The position numbers and the translations under genes were made by a program. Shown here in pieces: positions 34,657 to 40,212 of a stretch of DNA of 40,212 bases. The stretch is from Aeromicrobium sp. (lineage in GTDB: Bacteria > Actinomycetota > Coriobacteriia > Anaerosomatales > Anaerosomataceae). The stretch lies in NCBI GenBank assembly GCA_015351705.1, contig JADIIM010000049.1:1-40212 (forward strand). Direction: 5' to 3'. Under the pieces are notes generated by a model. It saw nothing but the letters and a program-made list of their open reading frames with translations. It was not told where the DNA came from and did no database searches. Every line of letters begins with the position of its first letter. The first letter of the stretch is position 1.

Positions 34657-36309
34657 GTGAAGCCCGCGATCATCGAAGCATGGCAGGCCGGACTGCTCCG
34701 TCGCGAGCGGTGGCTTCCCGACCTGCTCGCCGGTGTCGTGGTAGGCGTCGTGGCCATCCCCCTCGCGATGGCCTTCGCCATCGCCGCCGGAGCGCCGCCG
34801 GAGTCCGGCCTGTACACCGCGATCGTCGCCGGGCTCGTGGTGACGCTCGCAGGCGGCAGCCGCGTGCAGATCGCGGGGCCCACCGGCGCGTTCGCCGTCC
34901 TCCTCGCCGGTGTCACGGCGCGCTACGGACTCGGCGGTCTCCAGGCGGTGACGCTGCTCGCCGGCGCGATCCTCGTGGTGTTCGGGCTCGCGCGCCTCGG
35001 CACGGTAATCAAGTACGTGCCCGAGTCGGTGGTCCTCGGCTTCACCGCCGGCATCGCCGTGGTCATCTTCGTCGGCCAGTGGCCGAACTTCTTCGGGCTT
35101 CCCGCTGTCTCGGGTGAACACTTCGCCGAGAAGCTCATCGCCATACTCGGGGCGTTTCCGTCGCTCGACCCCGTCACGACCGTGCTCGGCGTCGCGAGCA
35201 TCGTGGTGCTCGTTGTGTGGCCGCGCCTGCCAGTGGCCGGGTCGGTGCCGGCGCCGCTTGTCGCGCTCGTCGGAGGGACGCTCTTCGTGTCCCTCGCCCA
35301 CCCCGAGGGCGTGGCGACGATCGGGACCGCGTTCGGCGGGCTTCCGCGCGGACTGCCGTCGTTCGCCGTACCGGGCATCGCGCTTGCCGACCTGCCCGAT
35401 CTCATCCGGCCGGCCTTTGCCATCGCGCTCCTCGGCGCGATCGAGTCGCTGCTCTCGGCCACCGTCGCCGACGGCATGACCGGCACACGCCATGACGCGA
35501 ACCAGGAACTCCTCGGCCAGGGTGCCGCCAACGTCGCCGCATCGCTCTTCGGCGGGTTCGCCGCCACCGGGGCGATCGCCCGGACCGCGACCAACGTGCG
35601 GCACGGCGGTCGCTCACCGATCGCCGGCATCGCCCACGTGGCCACCGTCGCGCTCGTCGTGGTCGCACTCGCCCCGCTCGCCACGAACGTCCCGCTGGCG
35701 TCGCTCGCGGCCATCCTGTTCGTGGTCGCGTTCAACATGAGCGACGTGGGCCGGGTGGTGCGTACCGCGCGCCGCGCGCCGCGCTCCGACGTGGCGGTGA
35801 TGCTCGTGACGCTCGGACTCACCGTCTTCACCGACATCGTGGTCGCCGTGGAGGTGGGCATCATCCTCGCGATGCTCAACTTCTTCCGACGCATGACCAG
35901 CGCCGTCGGCGTGAACCTCCTCGATGCCGAGACCGTAGGCACGTCGGCCGAGCGCAGTGTGGACGCTCCCGATGACGTCCTCGTCTACACGATCGACGGG
36001 CCGTTCTTCTTCGGCGCGGTCGAGCAGTTCGAGGCGGCGCTGATGCACACCCACACGGAGCCGCGCGCGGTGGTGATCAGCATGGAGCGCGTCCCGTTCA
36101 TCGACCTCACCGCGCTGGCCTCCCTCGAGGAGGCGGTGCAGCGGCTCCGCAAGCGCGGCATCGGCGTGGCGCTGTGCTGCACCCGGCCGCGCGTGGCCGA
36201 GCGGATCGAACGCTCCGGCGCGTGCGAGCATCTCGCAGTGTCGCCCACCGCGTCGCTGGCTGAGGCGGTAGGGGCATTCCCGTCGTCCGCACGACCTTCC
36301 GCCTCCTGA
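34657..36309 (+). CDS. SulP-family anion transporter with STAS domain
   Basis: A 550-residue SLC26/SulP transporter. The ~400-residue membrane part includes the family segment SRVQIAGPTGAFAVLLAG. The C-terminal STAS domain (about 430-545, VVISMERVPFIDLTALASLEEAV) resembles anti-sigma antagonist folds and often regulates transport. Substrates in this family include sulfate, bicarbonate and dicarboxylates, and the sequence alone does not decide among them. GTG at 34657 follows AAAGGAAG. A bicarbonate role would suit the two bicarbonate-using enzymes nearby (PEP carboxylase, CarB), but that is speculation. Confidence 0.9.
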   Translation: MKPAIIEAWQAGLLRRERWLPDLLAGVVVGVVAIPLAMAFAIAAGAPPESGLYTAIVAGLVVTLAGGSRVQIAGPTGAFAVLLAGVTARYGLGGLQAVTLLAGAILVVFGLARLGTVIKYVPESVVLGFTAGIAVVIFVGQWPNFFGLPAVSGEHFAEKLIAILGAFPSLDPVTTVLGVASIVVLVVWPRLPVAGSVPAPLVALVGGTLFVSLAHPEGVATIGTAFGGLPRGLPSFAVPGIALADLPDLIRPAFAIALLGAIESLLSATVADGMTGTRHDANQELLGQGAANVAASLFGGFAATGAIARTATNVRHGGRSPIAGIAHVATVALVVVALAPLATNVPLASLAAILFVVAFNMSDVGRVVRTARRAPRSDVAVMLVTLGLTVFTDIVVAVEVGIILAMLNFFRRMTSAVGVNLLDAETVGTSAERSVDAPDDVLVYTIDGPFFFGAVEQFEAALMHTHTEPRAVVISMERVPFIDLTALASLEEAVQRLRKRGIGVALCCTRPRVAERIERSGACEHLAVSPTASLAEAVGAFPSSARPSAS

Positions 36310-36319
36310 GCGGAGCGGA

Positions 36320-36862
36320 TCACTCCCGCCACATGTCCGGTCCGGCTATCGGGTCGGCCACCCGCACCACGCCGGACGGCAGCTCCTCGGCAGCGGGTGA
36401 GAGCGGGAGCACCATCCATGCCTCGGCAGGCTCGATCGGGTACGGCGCCCGGATGCCGCGCGGCAACGCCGGCTCGAAACCGAACCGCGGGTAGTACTCC
36501 GGGTGACCGAGCACGAGCATCGCGATCTCGCCGAGTTCGCGCGCCCGCCGTATCGCCGCTTGCACGACAGCGGTCCCCACGCCGGTGCGCTGCGCTTCAG
36601 GAACGACGGCCAGCGGCGCGAGCAGCGCGAGCGGAACCTCTGGTCCGCGCTCATCCGGGACGAGCCACATCCGCGTGAACACCACGTGCCCCAGCAGGCG
36701 CCCCGCCCGTTCGCCGGCGAGAGAGAGCTCCGGAAGGTAGGCGGGATCATGCATCAGGGCACGGGCGAGGTTCGCCTCGACGTCGCTGCCGAACGCACGG
36801 CGGTGGATTCCCACCACCACCTCGAGCTCACCGGGCTCGACCATCCTGACCGGCATCCGCAT
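36320..36862 (-). CDS. GNAT-family N-acetyltransferase
   Basis: A 180-residue acetyltransferase of the YhbS type. The acetyl-CoA-binding loop is LAVVPEAQRTGVGTAVVQAAI, with the strand AMLVLGHPEYYPRFGFEPA in the C-terminal part. The acceptor is unknown. ATG at 36862 follows GGAGG. It is 19 bp after the sensor-kinase gene on the same strand and may be co-transcribed with it. Confidence 0.9.
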   Translation of the reverse strand: MRMPVRMVEPGELEVVVGIHRRAFGSDVEANLARALMHDPAYLPELSLAGERAGRLLGHVVFTRMWLVPDERGPEVPLALLAPLAVVPEAQRTGVGTAVVQAAIRRARELGEIAMLVLGHPEYYPRFGFEPALPRGIRAPYPIEPAEAWMVLPLSPAAEELPSGVVRVADPIAGPDMWRE

Positions 36863-36881
36863 TCCTGCCTCCGTCACGCGC

Positions 36882-38597
36882 TCAGGGACGATCCGCCGGC
36901 GGGATCTGCAGGCTGAACGTCGATCCTTCTCCAACGACGCTCTCGACCGTCAGCTTCCCGCCGATAAGCTCGGCCATCCTGCGCGAGATCGAGAGTCCGA
37001 GACCGGTACCGCTGTGCCCCGGCGCGCGAACACCCTCACCTTGCCAGAACGCCGTGAACAGCCTCTCCTGGTCATCGTCGGGGATTCCAGGCCCGGTGTC
37101 GTGCACCTGCAGCGTGACCGAGGAGTCCGCATCACGAACGGCCGTCACGTTCACCGAGCCCTCCTCGGTGAACTTGATCGCATTCCCCACGAGGTTCATC
37201 AGAATCTGCCTCACGAGGCGTTCGTCTGAGTCCACGGGAACACCCTCGGCGGGCAGCTCCGCCGAAAGGGTGAGGCCACGCTCGTCCGCCTGCACAGCCA
37301 GGGTCTCCACGACCTCCCGCACCACCGCCGCGGCATCGAACGGTGCGCACTCGGTCTCCATGGTGCCCTGCTCTACCTTGGCCAGGTCCAGTACGTCGTT
37401 GATGAGCCGGAGCAGGTGCTTGCCGGCGTGGTTGATCAGCTCCGTCTGACGACGCTGCTCGGGGGCGAGCTCGCCGCTCGCGCCCATGAGCAGCAGCTCG
37501 GAGAACCCGATCACCGAGTTGAGCGGCGTGCGCAGCTCGTGACTCATCCGCGCGAGGAAGTCGCTCTTGGCCGAGCTGGCCGCTTCGAGCTCGGCGTTGA
37601 CCTCCTCGATGCGCGACGTCCGCTCTCTGACGAGGTCCTCAAGGTGCGCGCGATGCTCCTTGAGTTCGGCTTGCGCCCGCAGCAGGCCGTCCGTCCGCAC
37701 GTTGACCTGCCAGCGCAGCGTGAGTATCCACGCCAGTGCCGCAGCGAGAAGCACCGCCGCTGCGAGCAGCGCGGACAGGACGTATGGCGGCACTCCGGCG
37801 GGTGCGTCCACCACCATGTACCGCTCAAGCGTCCGATAGTAGACCGAGCCCTCCTGCACCACCCATCCGGCCAGGCTCCGATCGATCGCGTCGAGCAACT
37901 CGGCGTTGCGACCCTCGGCGACAGCGAAATGCAGCGGCACCGGGTTGAACACGACGGGGGTCTTCTCCAGACCGTACACCCGGTAGTAGCGATCGCCGAA
38001 CAGGTAGTTGGAGAGCGCTGCGTCGGCGGTCCCGCCAGCGGCCATGGAGAACGCGTCTTTGAGTGAGTCGGCGGGCACGAGTGTCACGTCGAGCTCGAAG
38101 CCGGCGACCATCTGCTTGAAGACCGACTCCTGCACGGAGCCTGCGAGCACCGCCACGCTCATCCCGTCCAGCTCGGTGATGAGATCGACGCGCCTGCCCG
38201 GAGCCGCGTACACATACGACCAGCTCTCGACGACCGGGAGTTCGTGGAAGTCATACAGAGCGTCGCGCTCAGCGGTGTACGCGACGTCGCACATGAGGTC
38301 GATACGACCCGCCGAGAGCGCCTCAAGACCCTCGGACCAGGTGCCGTCCACGAACTCGAGGTCCCAGCCCTCTTCCTCGGCGATGGCTGACAGCAGGTCG
38401 ACGAAGATGCCTGCGGGCCGACCGTCCTCGCCGGTGTAGACCTTCGGCTCGTTCTCGTAGACACCCACGCGCACGGTCCGGGACTGTGCGGATGCAGGCT
38501 CCACCACAGCGCACAGAAGCCAGGCCAGCGTGAGGATGGCGGCCATCAGCGTGCGAACCGGGCTGCGCCTCGATGCGTTCGGTCCGGAAGCGGTCAT
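36882..38597 (-). CDS. Orphan sensor histidine kinase with a solute-binding sensor domain
   Basis: A 571-residue kinase. It has a signal-anchor segment (about 14-37), then an SBP family 3 periplasmic-binding-type sensor (about 40-265, VRVGVYENEPKVYTGEDGRPAG) of the kind that binds amino acids or similar solutes. A membrane helix (about 271-294) and a short coiled coil follow. The HisKA domain has H353 (FLARMSHELRTPLNSV), and the HATPase has N-box ILMNLVGNAIKFT, G1 DTGPGIPDDDQERLF and G2 GTGLGLSISRRMAE. There is no receiver domain, and no response regulator is adjacent. ATG at 38597 follows AGGAG. A GNAT gene follows. Confidence 0.92.
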   Translation of the reverse strand: MTASGPNASRRSPVRTLMAAILTLAWLLCAVVEPASAQSRTVRVGVYENEPKVYTGEDGRPAGIFVDLLSAIAEEEGWDLEFVDGTWSEGLEALSAGRIDLMCDVAYTAERDALYDFHELPVVESWSYVYAAPGRRVDLITELDGMSVAVLAGSVQESVFKQMVAGFELDVTLVPADSLKDAFSMAAGGTADAALSNYLFGDRYYRVYGLEKTPVVFNPVPLHFAVAEGRNAELLDAIDRSLAGWVVQEGSVYYRTLERYMVVDAPAGVPPYVLSALLAAAVLLAAALAWILTLRWQVNVRTDGLLRAQAELKEHRAHLEDLVRERTSRIEEVNAELEAASSAKSDFLARMSHELRTPLNSVIGFSELLLMGASGELAPEQRRQTELINHAGKHLLRLINDVLDLAKVEQGTMETECAPFDAAAVVREVVETLAVQADERGLTLSAELPAEGVPVDSDERLVRQILMNLVGNAIKFTEEGSVNVTAVRDADSSVTLQVHDTGPGIPDDDQERLFTAFWQGEGVRAPGHSGTGLGLSISRRMAELIGGKLTVESVVGEGSTFSLQIPPADRP

Positions 38598-38708
38598 GCG
38601 GCTCCTGTCTGCAGGCTGTGCCTTGTACGTTCCCGACCCGCACGGGTCTGTCTCCGCAGCACACCACCCTGTAGCATGACCACCATACACCCACGAGCAG
38701 GAGGACCG

Positions 38709-40178
38709 ATGCCCGGCGAGCCCGGACCCTACGACGAAGCGCTCAGATCCCGCGCGGAGGCGGCGTTCAGCGCCCGGTACCCTGGCTACGACGCTACCGC
38801 GATCGCCGCGCTCCGGGCATCGGAGTACGCGCGGCTCGACGAGAGCGGTTCGACCTACCTCGACCACACAGGCGCCGGCGTGTACGCGGCGTCCCAGCTG
38901 CGTCGGCACCATGAGATCCTGGGCTCCGGCGTCTTCGGCAATCCGCACTCGCACAACCCCTCGGCGCTGGCCTCGACCGGGCTCGTGGAACAGGCCCGCG
39001 CGGCAGTCCTCGAGTACCTCAACGCGGATCCGGCCGAGTACGACGTGATCTTCACCGGCAACGCCAGCGGAGCGCTCAAGCTCATCGGCGAGGCATTCCC
39101 CTTCACGGCGGCGAGCACGTACCTGCTGCTGTACGACAACCACAACTCGGTCAACGGCATCCGGGAGTTCGCCCGGCGGGCGGGTGCCCGCGTCGTCTAC
39201 GTCCCGGTCCGCCCGCCGGAGCTGCGCATGGACACCGGGCTGCTCGAGCGCGCGCTGACCGAACCGTGCGACGAGCACGCGCCGCGGCTGTTCGCCTATC
39301 CGGCGCAGTCCAACTTCTCCGGCGTCCAGCACCCGCTCGACTGGATCGGCCGGGCGCGCGAACTCGGCTGGACCACGATCCTCGACGCCGCCGCGTTCCT
39401 TCCCACCAACCGCCTCGATCTGGCCGAGGTCAAACCGGACTTCCTCCCCATCTCGTTCTACAAGCTCTTCGGCTATCCCACGGGCATCGGAGCGCTCGTC
39501 GCGCGCCACGACGCGCTGCGCATGCTCTGCCGCCCCTGGTTCGCGGGCGGCACGATCACGCTCGCGTCCGTGCAGGCCGAGGGCTGGTACCGCCTCGCCC
39601 CCGGCCACACCGGCTTCGAGGACGGCACGGTCGACTTCCTCGGACTTCCAGCGGTCACACTCGGCATGGAACACCTCGCTGACGTGGGCATCGACGCGAT
39701 CCACGCGCGCGTCATGGCGCTCGCCGCGTGGCTGCTTCAGGAGATGACCTCGGCCGTACACGGCAACGGCGCGCCGATGGTGCGGATCTTCGGACCGTCC
39801 TCGACCGGCTCCCGCGGCGCCACGATCGCCTTCTACCTGCTCGACCCGTCAGGGGCGGTCTACGACGTCGAGCGCATCGAGCGCCTCGCCGGCGCCGACG
39901 GCATCTCGCTGCGCACCGGCTGCTTCTGCAATCCGGGCGATGGCGAGGTCGCGCACGACATCACCGCCGAGGAGATGGCCAGCTGCTTCGAGGAGCCGGA
40001 CGTGCCGGTCACGCTCGGCGACTGCCAGCGCATCATCCACGACCACACCGGCAAGGTCCCCAACACCATCCGGGTCTCGCTGGGGATCTCCTCGGACTTC
40101 GGCGACGTGTGGCGGTTCATGCGCTTCGTCGCGGGCTTCCGTGACCGCCCGGCCGAGGCCGTGGGTGCGTGCCGATGA
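38709..40178 (+). CDS. PLP-dependent class V aminotransferase, molybdenum cofactor sulfurase-like
   Basis: A 489-residue NifS-like enzyme. The PLP lysine is K252 (SFYKLFGYPTGIGAL), and D226 lies in ILDAAAFLP. The segment RTGCFCNPG is the Cys motif of eukaryotic molybdenum cofactor sulfurases, which transfer cysteine sulfur to Moco. There is no MOSC domain attached, so it may be a bacterial relative with another sulfur acceptor or a cysteine desulfurase. ATG at 38709 follows AGGAGG. It is divergent from the sensor kinase and overlaps the next gene by 4 bp. Confidence 0.85.
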   Translation: MPGEPGPYDEALRSRAEAAFSARYPGYDATAIAALRASEYARLDESGSTYLDHTGAGVYAASQLRRHHEILGSGVFGNPHSHNPSALASTGLVEQARAAVLEYLNADPAEYDVIFTGNASGALKLIGEAFPFTAASTYLLLYDNHNSVNGIREFARRAGARVVYVPVRPPELRMDTGLLERALTEPCDEHAPRLFAYPAQSNFSGVQHPLDWIGRARELGWTTILDAAAFLPTNRLDLAEVKPDFLPISFYKLFGYPTGIGALVARHDALRMLCRPWFAGGTITLASVQAEGWYRLAPGHTGFEDGTVDFLGLPAVTLGMEHLADVGIDAIHARVMALAAWLLQEMTSAVHGNGAPMVRIFGPSSTGSRGATIAFYLLDPSGAVYDVERIERLAGADGISLRTGCFCNPGDGEVAHDITAEEMASCFEEPDVPVTLGDCQRIIHDHTGKVPNTIRVSLGISSDFGDVWRFMRFVAGFRDRPAEAVGACR

Positions 40179-40212
40179 CCCGGGCCGCTGACGGCGCGTG
40201 GACGATCGCCCG
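40175..40212 (+). CDS. Start of the next gene (cut by window end)
   Basis: An ATG overlaps the stop of the Moco-sulfurase-like gene (ATGA) and the frame stays open to the window end, giving MTRAADGAWTIA. Too short to identify. Close coupling suggests shared function. Confidence 0.4.
   Translation, partial: MTRAADGAWTIA

Noticed and set aside
38598-39761. Long in-frame upstream extension of the sensor kinase
   Set aside because: It is antisense to the class V aminotransferase; the kinase starts at 38597 with AGGAG and a normal signal anchor.

Overview
The window is 40.2 kb of very GC-rich, densely packed bacterial DNA. It holds about 36 protein genes. No gene-free stretch exceeds about 300 bp. 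I see no rRNA, tRNA, CRISPR array, insertion sequence or prophage gene. High GC, frequent GTG starts, a heliorhodopsin, an archaeal-type PEP carboxylase and a PerR/catalase/rubrerythrin module together suggest a Gram-positive (monoderm) actinobacterium. An anaerobic or microaerobic member of the Coriobacteriia is my best guess; this placement is inference, since no marker gene was compared.

Layout. (1) 1-1.75 kb: the end of a spermidine-synthase-like gene and a convergent methyltransferase. (2) 1.87-8.62 kb: a tight five-gene run, heliorhodopsin - VanW-family protein - dusB - secreted/membrane protein with a discoidin-like domain - KaiC-like/PPDK-like fusion. Its genes are 4-8 bp apart or overlap. 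(3) 8.5-14.7 kb: an unknown gene, purB, a Ca2+/Mn2+-type P-type ATPase behind what I read as a yybP-ykoY manganese riboswitch, and a convergent pair (double CDGSH iron-sulfur protein plus a small DUF6483-like protein). (4) 14.9-17.7 kb: an oxidative-stress module, perR - katA - rubrerythrin, with a recognisable katA promoter, a perfect Fur-family operator at the expected start of transcription, and a strong terminator. (5) 17.7-22 kb: a lone PAS protein, archaeal-type PEP carboxylase, two lipoproteins and a terpene-cyclase-fold protein. (6) 22-27.3 kb: carB and hisF (without carA or other his genes), a GyrI-like protein and a YdeI-like protein. (7) 27.3-30.4 kb: an autoregulated-looking TetR operon (TetR, Tat-exported flavodoxin, two paralogous 8-TM membrane proteins). 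(8) 30.5-33.4 kb: an overlapping PhzF - papain-like protein - MATE exporter operon. (9) 33.5-40.2 kb: an unknown membrane-anchored protein, a Dabb protein, a SulP transporter, a GNAT/sensor-kinase pair, and a Moco-sulfurase-like PLP enzyme overlapping a gene cut by the window end.

The strongest points for follow-up are the heliorhodopsin at the head of a compact operon, the KaiC-like/PPDK-like fusion that lacks the usual phosphohistidine domain, the manganese riboswitch/P2A-ATPase pairing (riboswitch and transporter residues agree on Mn/Ca export), the PerR operator architecture, the TetR promoter with two flanking operator-like repeats, and the uncharacterised PhzF/papain-like/MATE operon. 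Redox, metal and stress functions (PerR, catalase, rubrerythrin, CDGSH protein, Mn export, flavodoxin) are over-represented around the photoreceptor, but a direct link is not shown by the sequence.
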